64,000 nt of DNA, taken from Thermostichus sp047461615 (lineage in GTDB: Bacteria > Cyanobacteriota > Cyanobacteriia > Thermostichales > Thermostichaceae). A model generated the notes under the pieces. The model was not told the DNA's origin and searched no databases. It worked only from the letters and a program-made list of their open reading frames with translations. The position numbers and the translations under genes were made by a program. The first letter of the stretch is position 1. Every line of letters starts with the position of its first letter. The DNA is taken from contig NZ_JANSHI010000001.1 of NCBI RefSeq assembly GCF_047461615.1, positions 193,409 to 257,408 on the forward strand, read 5' to 3'. Shown piece by piece: positions 51,965 to 60,455 of the stretch.

Positions 51965-53044
51965 ATGGCTCTTGTTCCCATGCGCATCCTGCTGGATCAT
52001 GCCGCCGAACATGACTACGGCATTCCAGCTTTCAACGTCAACAACATGGAGCAGATCCAAGCAATCATGCAGGCTGCCCATGAAACCAACAGTCCAGTCA
52101 TCCTGCAAGCCTCTCGAGGGGCGCGCAAGTATGCGGGCGAACACTTTTTGCGCCACCTGATCCTGGCGGCGGTGGAAACCTATCCCCACATCCCTGTGGC
52201 CATGCACCAAGACCATGGCAACAGCCCCGCCACCTGCTACTCTGCTATCCGCAATGGCTTCACCAGCGTCATGATGGATGGCTCCCTCAAAGAAGATGCC
52301 AAAACCCCGGCCAGCTATGAGTACAACGTAGCCGTTACCGCTGAGGTGGTGAAGGTGGCCCACGCGGTTGGCGTGACGGTGGAAGGGGAACTGGGCTGCC
52401 TAGGGTCACTAGAGACGGGCCGCGGCGAGGCGGAAGACGGCCACGGCGCCGAAGGGGCTCTTAGCCGCGACCAACTGCTTACCGACCCGGATCAGGCAGT
52501 GGACTTTGTCGAGCAAACCCAGGTGGATGCGCTGGCCGTAGCCATCGGCACCAGCCACGGCGCTTACAAGTTCTCCCGCCGGCCTACGGGGGACATCCTA
52601 GACATCGATCGCATTGCGGAGATCCACCGCCGTCTGCCCAACACTCACTTGGTGATGCACGGCTCCTCCTCGGTACCCAAAGAGCTCATTGACATCATCA
52701 ACCAGTACGGCGGCTCCATCCCCGAAACCTACGGTGTGCCCATTGAAGAAATCCAGCGGGCCATCAAAAATGGGGTGCGCAAAATTAACATCGACACGGA
52801 CAACCGCCTAGCGATTACGGCTGCCGTGCGCCGCGCGCTGGCCGAGAACCCGAAAGACTTTGATCCCCGCTCTTTCCTCAAGCCTTCCATCAAGGAAATG
52901 CAAAAGGTGTGCGCCGAGCGCTACATTGCCTTTGGCTGCGCCGGTCACGGCACCAAAATTCCTGTCGTTACCTTAGATGAGATGGCGGCTAAGTACGCCT
53001 CCGGCGCTCTGTCGGCTCAGGTGAAGAAGACCGCTGTGGTCTAG
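51965..53044 (+). CDS. fba: Class II fructose-1,6-bisphosphate aldolase
   Basis: 359 residues, the long (Calvin-cycle) class IIB type. Zinc and active-site motifs: PAFNVNNMEQIQAI, VAMHQDHGNSPATC (zinc His, catalytic Asp), VEGELGCLGSLETG, AIGTSHGAYKF (zinc His), LVMHGSSSVP (zinc His) and KINIDTDNRLAIT. It interconverts fructose bisphosphate with two triose phosphates and also works on sedoheptulose bisphosphate in photosynthetic organisms. A caggaggt site lies six bases before ATG 51965. The 240-base upstream region has no gene. Confidence 0.97.
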   Translation: MALVPMRILLDHAAEHDYGIPAFNVNNMEQIQAIMQAAHETNSPVILQASRGARKYAGEHFLRHLILAAVETYPHIPVAMHQDHGNSPATCYSAIRNGFTSVMMDGSLKEDAKTPASYEYNVAVTAEVVKVAHAVGVTVEGELGCLGSLETGRGEAEDGHGAEGALSRDQLLTDPDQAVDFVEQTQVDALAVAIGTSHGAYKFSRRPTGDILDIDRIAEIHRRLPNTHLVMHGSSSVPKELIDIINQYGGSIPETYGVPIEEIQRAIKNGVRKINIDTDNRLAITAAVRRALAENPKDFDPRSFLKPSIKEMQKVCAERYIAFGCAGHGTKIPVVTLDEMAAKYASGALSAQVKKTAVV

Positions 53045-53072
53045 GGATCGCTTGCCCAGCTTCTCATCGCTC

Positions 53073-53104
53073 CCCTCTCCTCTGTAAGGAGGGGGCTATT
53101 TTTT
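53073..53104 (+). terminator. Rho-independent terminator of fba
   Basis: A 9-base-pair stem (53073-53081 with 53087-53095, one G-T pair), 5-base loop ctgta, then a T-rich tail (ctatttttt to 53104). It begins 29 bases after the aldolase stop. Confidence 0.85.
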
Positions 53105-53149
53105 GCACCTCAAACCCTGCCCCTGGCAGTGCGGCAGCTCCAGGTGCAG

Positions 53150-53578
53150 TTAGCTCCAGGACTCTTGAGGGATCGGGCCTAGGGCCATTGCCTCCCAGAA
53201 AGGGGCCGAAGGCTGGTGCAGGACGATGCGATTGCCATCGGGATCCCACAGCTCCACCTCTTGGCCGTGAAAGGCCTGGCGCAGAGGGGAAGGGGAGATT
53301 TGGTACTCGGCTAACACCGCCGCTAGGGATCCCAAGTATCCAGCTAGATCCCGCACCTGCAGGCAGAGGCTGGCTGCCCCCCCTGGGACTGCCAACTCCG
53401 GCTCACGGCTGTGGTAGAGGCCCAGTCGCAGTCCCGGCAGCCGAAACTCCCCATACACTGGCTCGCCCTGGGGAGGAACCCGAACCTGGGGCGGGATCCC
53501 CAAAAGGGCTTGGTAAAAGCGCAGCAAGCGAGGTAAGTTGGGGGTGGCCAAGCTGAACAAAGCCGCGGCAATCTCCAT
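53150..53578 (-). CDS. Glyoxalase/VOC superfamily protein
   Basis: 142 residues with the paired beta-alpha-beta-beta-beta pattern: ALFSLATPNLPRLLRFYQALLG at the start, LPGLRLGLYHSREPEL in the middle and HGQEVELWDPDGNRIVLHQP at the end. Metal ligands of the fold would come from such strands, but the N-terminal His/Glu is unclear, so the reaction is unknown. ATG 53578 is chosen; the upstream extension overlaps the mreB leader. Divergent from mreB. Confidence 0.8.
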   Translation of the reverse strand: MEIAAALFSLATPNLPRLLRFYQALLGIPPQVRVPPQGEPVYGEFRLPGLRLGLYHSREPELAVPGGAASLCLQVRDLAGYLGSLAAVLAEYQISPSPLRQAFHGQEVELWDPDGNRIVLHQPSAPFWEAMALGPIPQESWS

Positions 53579-53680
53579 GGCAACCCTAGCCCCCTTTTGC
53601 TTTTCCACTCTCTCCCAAGGTTGAACTATAGTAGGTAGCAAGACTTGCTGCCTCTTTACAAAAAACTGGAGCAACCTACC

Positions 53681-54712
53681 GTGCTGGGGCTATTTAGCCG
53701 CTTTTCCCGTGACATGGGCATTGACTTGGGCACGGCCAACACGCTGGTCTACGTGGCCGGGCGCGGCATTGTCCTGCAAGAGCCTTCTGTAGTGGCCATC
53801 GACCAAAACACCAAGCAACTTCTGGCGGTAGGGGAAGAGGCCAAAAAGATGCTGGGCCGTACCCCCAGCAACATTGTTGCCGTGCGCCCTCTGCGGGATG
53901 GCGTGATTGCCGACTTTGACACGGCAGAGATGATGCTCAAGCACTTCATCCAGCGGGTACACGGAGGTCATTACTTGATTGCGCCGCGCATTGTCATTGG
54001 CATCCCCAGTGGGGTGACCGGTGTGGAGCGGCGGGCGGTGATGGAGGCAGCCCTGCAGGCGGGGTCGCGGGAAGTGTACCTGGTGGATGAGCCGGTAGCA
54101 GCGGCAATTGGGGCTGGCCTACCGGTGCAGGAGCCCGTAGGGAACATGATTGTCGACATTGGCGGCGGCACTACTGAGGTGGCTGTCCTCAGCCTGCAAG
54201 GGATCGTGCTAAGCGAATCGGTGCGGGTGGCAGGAGATGAGCTGAGCGAAGCCATCATCCAGTACATGAAAAAAGCCCACAATCTTACCATTGGAGAGCG
54301 CACCGCCGAAGAGATCAAAATTCAAATTGGCTCTGCCTACCCCACTCAGGAAGAGCTGAGCATGGAAGTGCGGGGGCTGCACCTCCTCTCGGGCCTGCCT
54401 CGCACCGTGACGGTCAAAAGCACGGAGATCCGCGAGAGCATGGCCGAGCCTCTCTCAGTCATTGTGGAGGCCATCAAGCGTACCCTGGAGCGCACGCCGC
54501 CGGAGCTTGCTGCTGACATCATTGACCGTGGCATCATGTTGGCAGGAGGCGGAGCCCTGCTCAAGGGCCTGGACGCTCTGATTAGCCATGAAACTGGGAT
54601 CATGGTTCACATTGCCCCCGATCCCCTCAGTTGCGTGGTGCTCGGCACGGGGAAAGTTTTGGAGGATTTCAAAACCCTGGGTCGGGTGTTGAGTGCCAGC
54701 TTCAAGGCCTAG
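53681..54712 (+). CDS. mreB: Rod-shape protein MreB
   Basis: 343 residues, actin fold. Phosphate-1 DMGIDLGTANTLVY, connect-1 and phosphate-2 NMIVDIGGGTTEVAVLS, adenosine loop GIMLAGGGALLKGLD. It polymerises under the membrane and guides lateral wall synthesis with MreC and MreD encoded next. GTG 53681, with ggag nine bases before, gives the usual LGLFSRFSRD start; a TTG at 53645 is less likely. Confidence 0.95.
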   Translation: MLGLFSRFSRDMGIDLGTANTLVYVAGRGIVLQEPSVVAIDQNTKQLLAVGEEAKKMLGRTPSNIVAVRPLRDGVIADFDTAEMMLKHFIQRVHGGHYLIAPRIVIGIPSGVTGVERRAVMEAALQAGSREVYLVDEPVAAAIGAGLPVQEPVGNMIVDIGGGTTEVAVLSLQGIVLSESVRVAGDELSEAIIQYMKKAHNLTIGERTAEEIKIQIGSAYPTQEELSMEVRGLHLLSGLPRTVTVKSTEIRESMAEPLSVIVEAIKRTLERTPPELAADIIDRGIMLAGGGALLKGLDALISHETGIMVHIAPDPLSCVVLGTGKVLEDFKTLGRVLSASFKA

Positions 54713-54768
54713 CAGGGTTTGCAGCTCTCAATTTTGGGTGGGAGTGGAGTGGTTAAGAGGAGTACTGC

Positions 54769-55524
54769 TTGAGTCGGCTACGCCAATGGAGGCGCAAGGT
54801 TGGGGGACTGCTCCTGGCTACTTTGGCCCTAGGGGCCGCCCTAAGTCTGCGCCAAACGAAGGGATCCCTGCTGGTAGAGGTGTACACCTGGCTCACGGCC
54901 CCACTCCGTCCAGCCGTGAATCCCGAGGAGGTGCTCCGGCAGGCTGCTACCCGTGAGCTACAGGCCCTAGTAGCCGAGTTGCAGCACCAGAACCGCGAGC
55001 TAAGGCGGCTGCTGCAGCTTGCCGAGCAAGGGCCCCAAGTGAAGATCCCGGCAGCCGTAGTGGGCCGCAGTGCCGATCACTGGTGGCAGCAGCTTACCCT
55101 TGACCGCGGCAGCCGGCAAGGGATCAAGGTAGGGGATGTGGTGGTGGCGCCGGGAGGACTGATTGGTCGGGTTGAGGCAGTAACCCCCAACAGCAGTCGC
55201 GTGCTGCTCATTAGCGATCCCACCAGTCGAGTGGGGGTGACGCTGAGCCGCAGCCGGCAGATGGGTATCTTGCGGGGCACTGGCAGCCAGGAAGCTATTC
55301 TGGACTTTTTTGATAAAAATCCTCAGGTAGAGGTGGGCGATGTGGTGGTCACCTCGGGGCTGAGCAGCCTCTACCCCGCTGGGATTGTCGTGGGAACAGT
55401 TCGGGCAATTAACTTAGATGCTAGCCCTGCTCCCCAGGCCACTGTTGAACTGTCGGCGCCGCTAGGGTTTCTAGAATGGGCCTTGGTCTACCCCTATGCT
55501 CAACCTGCGGCTTCCCCCTCTTAA
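54769..55524 (+). CDS. mreC: Rod-shape protein MreC
   Basis: 251 residues. Short cytoplasmic tail and one membrane helix (VGGLLLATLALGAALSL), a periplasmic coiled coil (ATRELQALVAELQHQNRELRRLLQLAEQG), then two beta domains with VGRSADHWWQQLTLDRGSRQGIKVGDVVVAPGGLIGRV and VVTSGLSSLYPAGIVVGTV. It links MreB to wall-synthesis enzymes. TTG 54769 has an agaggag site. The end overlaps mreD by 29 bases. Confidence 0.93.
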   Translation: MSRLRQWRRKVGGLLLATLALGAALSLRQTKGSLLVEVYTWLTAPLRPAVNPEEVLRQAATRELQALVAELQHQNRELRRLLQLAEQGPQVKIPAAVVGRSADHWWQQLTLDRGSRQGIKVGDVVVAPGGLIGRVEAVTPNSSRVLLISDPTSRVGVTLSRSRQMGILRGTGSQEAILDFFDKNPQVEVGDVVVTSGLSSLYPAGIVVGTVRAINLDASPAPQATVELSAPLGFLEWALVYPYAQPAASPS

Positions 55525-56089
55525 ACCTCACCTCAACTGGCTGGTTACCGTCCTGTCAGGGCTGTTGGCAGCGGTGGCTCCGTGGTGGCGGGGGCCGGGC
55601 TTGGAGCTGGCGGGCTTGACCCCCGATTGGCCTTTGATTTGGGTGGTGTGCTGGAGTGTGCGGCGAAAAGCTTGGCAGGGGGCTGTTGCCGGGATCACCC
55701 TGGGGTTTCTGCAGGACGCCCTCACCAACCCCTATCCTACCCATGCTCTGGGGTTAGCCGTGGTCGGGATCCTCGCAGCCAGGTTGCAGAAACAGCGCTA
55801 TGTGCACGAGGACTTTATCTCCATAGCTTTGATTGTCTTTGGCATGGTGGTGATTGCCGAAACGCTGATGGCGTTGCAATGGATGTGGCTGACGGCCTTT
55901 GCCCCGGCAGGCATGGCAAGTTCCCCGCTAGGAAGCCTTGGCAGCGCCGGCCCCCGCTCCCTAGAGAGCATCTGGTGGAACCATCAACGCAATGTCCTTA
56001 CCTCGGCCATTTTAAGTAGTTTGTGGGCACCGGCTCTGTACTGGCCTCTTAGCCGTTGCTGGCACTCCCAAGAGCGGGATCTGCAGTAG
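55496..56089 (+). CDS. mreD: Rod-shape protein MreD
   Basis: 197 residues with five to six membrane helices. Typical MreD features are TPDWPLIWVVCWSVRRK, AGITLGFLQDALTNPYPTHALGLAVVG and the long fourth helix LIVFGMVVIAETLMALQW. It completes the mreBCD operon. ATG 55496 lies inside the mreC end. Convergent with the next small membrane protein, 20 bases apart. Confidence 0.9.
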   Translation: MLNLRLPPLKPHLNWLVTVLSGLLAAVAPWWRGPGLELAGLTPDWPLIWVVCWSVRRKAWQGAVAGITLGFLQDALTNPYPTHALGLAVVGILAARLQKQRYVHEDFISIALIVFGMVVIAETLMALQWMWLTAFAPAGMASSPLGSLGSAGPRSLESIWWNHQRNVLTSAILSSLWAPALYWPLSRCWHSQERDLQ

Positions 56090-56108
56090 CTGCGGAGGGA
56101 AGAGCAAG

Positions 56109-56387
56109 CTAGCCCAGCACCCAGCGCTGCAGGGCAATGCCAAGGAGCAGGCCCAGGCCGCCAAAGCGCACCACCTGCCAAAAGGTTGCAGGGAGAAACA
56201 CTTCCAGCAGATAGGCTTGCAGCCGTTCTTCTAGCTGGCTGACTTCCGTCTGGAGCTCAGCCCATTGGTCAGGGGAAAGCTGCGACAGGCGCTCCAGCTG
56301 GCGCAGGTCGGCTAGCCGTGCCTGTAAGATCTCAAGCCTTGCTTGCAAAGCCTCAAGCGGATCCGGGGAATCGGGAGGAGCTGTCAC
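56109..56387 (-). CDS. Small coiled-coil membrane protein
   Basis: 92 residues: a coiled coil (LEALQARLEILQARLADLRQLERL, then SQLEERLQAYLLEVF) followed by one C-terminal helix (VVRFGGLGLLLGIALQRWVL). This tail-anchored arrangement is seen in several small cyanobacterial proteins; function unknown. Its start overlaps the PSI-factor stop by four bases, so the two are coupled. Confidence 0.7.
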   Translation of the reverse strand: MTAPPDSPDPLEALQARLEILQARLADLRQLERLSQLSPDQWAELQTEVSQLEERLQAYLLEVFLPATFWQVVRFGGLGLLLGIALQRWVLG

Positions 56388-56926
56388 GGCTGGGTCTTGG
56401 CTGGAGTGAAAAATCCGGTCTGAATTTCGTTGAAGGGCTTGGCTTGGATCACCCCCGGGGGAACGGGATCCAGCTGGAAAAGAGCCCGAATGGCGTTCTC
56501 CACTTCCGTGATGGGGCGGTTGCCGATGGAGCGGTAGACAAGCTTGCCCTGGGAGTCAAAAAGAAGGGTTTGGGGAACTCGGCCGCTATAGTACTGGCCG
56601 CGCTCATCGCCTGGCAAAAGAGAATCCACTGAGTAAGGAATGAAATAGACTGCCCGGCCATAGCGAACCTGCAAGCTGGAGAGAGTTGCCGCGTACCGTT
56701 TGCAATCGCTGCTGTCGTCGATGTAGTAGACAAGAAGGGCCGGGATCCCTTGTTCCTTCGCCTGCTTTAGGGAGACGCGCGGCGGAACCATGCCCCCATT
56801 GGAGCCGTAGAGGGCAAAGATGTTGCCGTCGTAGCGGTCGTCGTTGAGAAGAGCATGGGCAGGCGGAGACAGCCAACCCGTTAACAGGAAACAGGCAACC
56901 AGCAGGAGAAGACGGAGCTGCCGCAT
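56384..56926 (-). CDS. Thioredoxin-fold photosystem I accumulation factor
   Basis: 180 residues. Signal peptide or anchor (RLLLLVACFLLTGWLSPPAHA), then the family start LNDDRYDGNIFALYGSNGGMVPPRVSL and a thioredoxin-like body: PALLVYYIDDSSDCKRYAATLS, VPQTLLFDSQGKLVYRSIG. The usual CxxC is replaced by SSDC with a single Cys. Homologues are annotated as thylakoid-membrane PSI accumulation factors. ATG 56926 is preferred; the frame extends to 56959. Located in the thylakoid lumen or membrane by inference. Confidence 0.82.
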   Translation of the reverse strand: MRQLRLLLLVACFLLTGWLSPPAHALLNDDRYDGNIFALYGSNGGMVPPRVSLKQAKEQGIPALLVYYIDDSSDCKRYAATLSSLQVRYGRAVYFIPYSVDSLLPGDERGQYYSGRVPQTLLFDSQGKLVYRSIGNRPITEVENAIRALFQLDPVPPGVIQAKPFNEIQTGFFTPAKTQP

Positions 56927-57120
56927 ATTCAAGCGAGGGCCTGTCGGAAAACCCGGCAAGGGGGGACTTCCTCATTGTGCCACTTGCACGGCGCCGCCTT
57001 GTTCCCCTGGGCTGGGATCCAGCTTGGGAGCGGTGGATGATGGCCTCCGCCCATCGTAAGGTAGCCGGCGCTATTCGTGCCCCCTAGGCATTGCCAGCAG
57101 GCTACGCAGGAGGTTAGCCT

Positions 57121-58713
57121 TTGGAACAGTCTCCTGGCAGAGCGACTCTGGAGATGCTGCTCTGCGGAGGCCAGCCTAGATGGAAAGCTGTCCATGGGAG
57201 GGTCTTGGATCCGGTGTTGCTAGCTGTCGAAGCCGCTGCTTCCGTTGAGCCGCCAGGGGGAGACAACCTCGCTCCTGTGATCTTGGTGGCGGTGCTGCTG
57301 GCACTGGTGGTTATCTACCTGGTCAGCCGCATTGCCGGGGAAATAGCCGTCCGCTTCGGCTTTCCTCCTGTACTGGGCGAGCTAGTGGGGGGTGTCCTGG
57401 TGGGCGGTTCTGCCCTGGGGCTGCTGGTTTTTCCCGAGGGGCCGCCTTCTGCTGAGACGTTGCCTGCTTTGGCCCATGCCTCGGCTCTTATGCAACTTTT
57501 ACAGGCCACCGCTGGCCTTGACGAGGGATCCCTGGTGCCGGTGTTTGCCTCCCAGGCTGAGATCATCGAGGTCCTCTCGGAAATCGGGGTCATTATCCTC
57601 CTCTTTGAAATTGGCCTCGAGTCCGATCTGGGGGAACTGTTGCGGGTTGGCCCGCAGGCGGCGGCTGTAGCCGTTATTGGGGTTGCTGTCCCCTTCGCGG
57701 CGGGAACACTGGGCCTGCTCTACCTTTTTCATGTGCCCGTCATCCCCGCCATCTTTGCGGGGGCAGCTCTGACGGCAACCAGCATTGGCATCACCGCCCG
57801 CGTCTTGGCCGAGCTGCAAAAACTCACCTCCCCCGAAGGCCAGGTGATCCTTGGCGCCGCCGTGCTGGACGACGTGTTGGGCATTATCATCTTGGCCGTG
57901 GTGGCGAGCTTGGCCAAAACCGGCGAGGTTGATGTCGCCGATGTGGGCCTCATCCTTGTCAGCGCTGTCGTCTTTCTGGTCGGCTCTATTGTCTTGGGGC
58001 GACTCCTCAGCCCCTACTTTGTGGCTCTCCTCAGCCACCTGAAGACCCGCGGCAACCCCCTTCTGCCGGCTCTGGTGTTGGCTTTCCTGTTGGCCTACGT
58101 GGGGCAGGCCATCCACCTGGAGGCGATTCTGGGCGCCTTTGCCGCTGGCTTGATTTTGGGGGAAACGGACAAGCGCCAAGAGCTAGGAGAACAGATCAAG
58201 CCCGTTTCCGACCTGCTGGTGCCCATCTTCTTCGTCTGTGTTGGGGCCAAAACCAACCTCGCCGTCCTTAACCCCACCCTCCCTGCCAACCGGGAAGGGT
58301 TGATCATTGCCGCCTTCTTGGTTAGTGTTGCCATTTTCGGCAAGCTGGCCGCTGGCCTGGGGGCGTTTGGCAAGCCGGGCCTCAGCCGTTACGCTGTCGG
58401 CGTGGGCATGATTCCCCGCGGTGAGGTGGGCCTGGTGTTTGCTGGGGTGGGATCGGCCAGCGGTGTTCTTTCCGGCGCCCTTGACGTCAGCATCGTTGTC
58501 ATGGTGATTGCCACCACCTTCGTTGCCCCCCTCTGGCTGCGGGGAGTGCTGGGGGGTGGAGAAGCAACAGCAGCCACCACGGCAGCTCCAGAGGCCCCTT
58601 CCTCTCTCCTAGAACTCCAAGCCGAGGTTACAGAGCAAGATCGCAAAGGGGCTGAGGGCACCCTAGAGCCTGTCCCTCCGGCCTCGGAACGGCTGGGTAT
58701 TCCCGAGAGTTAA
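57121..58713 (+). CDS. CPA2-family cation:proton antiporter
   Basis: 530 residues with about twelve to thirteen helices. Features of the KefB/NapA-like Na+/H+ exchanger family: FGFPPVLGELVGGVLVGG, FEIGLESDLGEL, ALTATSIGITARVLAEL, VLDDVLGIIILAV (the ion-binding Asp pair) and MIPRGEVGLVFAGVG. The last 60 residues are a polar Ala/Glu/Pro tail without an NAD-binding domain. TTG 57121 is well supported by AGGAGG seven bases upstream. It convergently abuts the FHA remnant, sharing four bases. Confidence 0.9.
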   Translation: MEQSPGRATLEMLLCGGQPRWKAVHGRVLDPVLLAVEAAASVEPPGGDNLAPVILVAVLLALVVIYLVSRIAGEIAVRFGFPPVLGELVGGVLVGGSALGLLVFPEGPPSAETLPALAHASALMQLLQATAGLDEGSLVPVFASQAEIIEVLSEIGVIILLFEIGLESDLGELLRVGPQAAAVAVIGVAVPFAAGTLGLLYLFHVPVIPAIFAGAALTATSIGITARVLAELQKLTSPEGQVILGAAVLDDVLGIIILAVVASLAKTGEVDVADVGLILVSAVVFLVGSIVLGRLLSPYFVALLSHLKTRGNPLLPALVLAFLLAYVGQAIHLEAILGAFAAGLILGETDKRQELGEQIKPVSDLLVPIFFVCVGAKTNLAVLNPTLPANREGLIIAAFLVSVAIFGKLAAGLGAFGKPGLSRYAVGVGMIPRGEVGLVFAGVGSASGVLSGALDVSIVVMVIATTFVAPLWLRGVLGGGEATAATTAAPEAPSSLLELQAEVTEQDRKGAEGTLEPVPPASERLGIPES

Positions 58714-59285
58714 TGGAACGGTTGCCGCTCCGCCCATAGGCGCCGCCAGATGGCCTGCACCAGCAGCCGGATAGGATTGCGCCAGCTCGGCTCCCCTTCT
58801 GCAACCTTGGCCGCTGCCTGCGCCGGCGGTGCTACTTGGACTGGGGACGGCTCGAACCGCTGCAGCGTGGTTGCCCGCCGATCCAGGACTGGGGTCTTGA
58901 GGCTGCGGAAGCTTACCTCCTGGAGGTACTGCTGCAAGTCGACCTCAGAAGAGCGGCAAACGTAGTCTTGCAGCCGCACCTGCTCTCCCAACAGAATTTG
59001 ATCCCCGTCTTTGAGATCCCAGCTCAAACATCTCTGCCCGTTGACCGAGAGGCCGTTCGTGCTGCGCTTGCCCTCGATATTCCCATCCAGCAAGCGGTAG
59101 GTGTACTGCCCGTCCTTTTGCGGTAGCCGCAAGAGCAGGGCGTGTTGCCGAGAAACAGCCGCCGAATGAATGACAATGGCGTTGCTGGGATCTCAGGTGG
59201 CGGCACTGAGGGCCAAGGCTCGCCTTCCCTGCTCGTCGTCGATCACCAAAACGTGCCAAGTTTGGGAAGCTGGGTCGGCAGGCAT
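58710..59285 (-). pseudogene. FHA-domain protein gene interrupted by a TGA
   Basis: From ATG 59285 the frame encodes the start of an FHA domain (TWHVLVIDDEQGRRALALSAAT), stops at TGA 59193-59195, and continues in the same frame with DPSNAIVIHSAAVSRQHALLL and RSTNGLSVNGQRC to 58710. The hallmark YxIGR that should sit between AAT and DPSN is missing; a 12-base in-frame deletion leaving T-GA explains both the loss and the stop. The rest (SRQH and STNG phosphopeptide-binding loops, C-terminal amphipathic helix) is intact. Normal role would be phosphothreonine binding. Confidence 0.85.
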
Positions 59286-59332
59286 GGCTTGGGGTTAGCT
59301 TGGCCAGGAACGGAGGGGCCAAAGAGGGTCTT

Positions 59333-59359
59333 CCCTATACCCCTATATACCCCTATAAT
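59333..59359 (+). promoter_or_regulatory. CCCTATA repeats with -10 box before ndhS
   Basis: The heptamer CCCTATA occurs at 59333, 59341 and 59351; the last copy merges into TATAAT (59354-59359), 42 bases before the ndhS ATG. Tandem copies near one helical turn apart could bind a regulator or give several transcription starts. Confidence 0.45.
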
Positions 59360-59401
59360 AGGGTAGGGCTTTTTGCCCGCGAGGAATCGTAAACACCGGT
59401 C

Positions 59402-59620
59402 ATGACTGCACCTTCCTCCCTTCTCCAGGAGCTTCCTCCGATTTACCCTGGCGTTGCCGTGCGGGTCATCAACCCCAACGATACCTACTACCTCTTTGAA
59501 GGCCAGGTGCAGCGGGTTACCGACGACCACGCTGCTGTCCTTTTTGAAGGCGGCAACTGGGATAAGTTGGTAACCTTCCGCCTCACGGAATTGGAAGTGG
59601 TGGACAAGTCCCGCCGCTAG
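59402..59620 (+). CDS. ndhS: NDH-1 complex subunit NdhS
   Basis: 72 residues, an SH3-like domain: YPGVAVRVINPNDTYYLFEG, VQRVTDDHAAVLFEGG and NWDKLVTFRLTELE. This is NdhS (formerly DUF3252), the ferredoxin-docking subunit of the cyanobacterial photosynthetic NDH-1 complex in thylakoids, working in cyclic electron flow. No strong ribosome-binding site is visible at ATG 59402, but the family start fits. Confidence 0.93.
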   Translation: MTAPSSLLQELPPIYPGVAVRVINPNDTYYLFEGQVQRVTDDHAAVLFEGGNWDKLVTFRLTELEVVDKSRR

Positions 59621-59647
59621 CTCCCTTGGGTGTCCCTGGGACTTCCC

Positions 59648-60265
59648 ATGCGCAGCCACTGGCAGGAACCTTTCCTCTGGATCCACGCTGCTGGGATCCT
59701 CCTTTTCCCCCTGTGGATGGGGCTAACTATTGTTGGGTTGGCTAGGGGGGATCCCCTCCTGCCGGTGGGCGTGGAGCAGGCCGCAGTGGCGGTGGCAGGC
59801 ATTGGGCCGGTTTTAGCTATGCAGTGGCGCAAGCCCTTCAATGTCTTCAGCCTGTGGGTGGTCGCCTTTCCTCCGGAGGAGCTCTCCCCTGACCAGCGCC
59901 GCATCCTGGCTGCTTTTGTGAGCCCGGAACACAAGATCTTGACGGTGTTGGCGGCGTTCCTACTGCTAGAGGTTCTCGAGCGTCTTTACGACTTGGCACC
60001 TCTCTTTGCCCCCCTTACTCCCGGCGATGGCAGTCGGCTAGCGGGTCTAGTCATTGCTGCCTTTGGCTTTTGGGGAGCCAATGTGTTTTTGCAGATCCCT
60101 CTTGCTGTAGCGCGGGTTCTTTTCTTGAGCGATCTGGAGCTGGCCCAGATCGACCCCATCCCTGCTGAAGAGATTGAAAGCCGCTTTTCCAGCTTTGGCA
60201 CTCGCCATAACCTTTTGCTACGGCGGCTGCTGCGCCGTTTGGCCAGGGTCCCAACCCAACCCTAA
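59648..60265 (+). CDS. Low-complexity-tail membrane protein family
   Basis: 205 residues with four helices. The start RSHWQEPFLWIHAAGILLFPLWMGLTIVGLARGDPLLPVG and AMQWRKPFNVFSLWVVAFPPEELSPDQRRIL match a cyanobacterial family annotated in databases as low-complexity tail membrane protein; here the tail is only a short basic end (RRLLRRLARVPTQP). Function unknown. ATG 59648 fits the family; a TTG at 59630 is possible. It follows ndhS by 27 bases. Confidence 0.75.
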   Translation: MRSHWQEPFLWIHAAGILLFPLWMGLTIVGLARGDPLLPVGVEQAAVAVAGIGPVLAMQWRKPFNVFSLWVVAFPPEELSPDQRRILAAFVSPEHKILTVLAAFLLLEVLERLYDLAPLFAPLTPGDGSRLAGLVIAAFGFWGANVFLQIPLAVARVLFLSDLELAQIDPIPAEEIESRFSSFGTRHNLLLRRLLRRLARVPTQP

Positions 60266-60300
60266 AGCAGGAACGGAAACCAATCCCCAGGGCCAGCTTC

Positions 60301-60352
60301 CTCGGCTAAGACAGCCACACCCTAAAGCCCAGCTTTTCTTTAGCCGAGTTTT
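60301..60352 (+). terminator. Hairpin with T-run downstream of the membrane protein gene
   Basis: Perfect 9-base arms CTCGGCTAA (60301-60309) and TTAGCCGAG (60340-60348), loop of 30 bases that may pair further, followed directly by TTTT. Good position for ending the ndhS transcript. Confidence 0.55.
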
Positions 60353-60455
60353 GAGGGCAGGTTTCTGCCCCGAAGAGGCTGCAGCTCGATGTTAGATTGG
60401 TGGATGGGATCCAGACCATCGGCATTCTCCCGACTTCGAGGCTACTGCACCGGCC

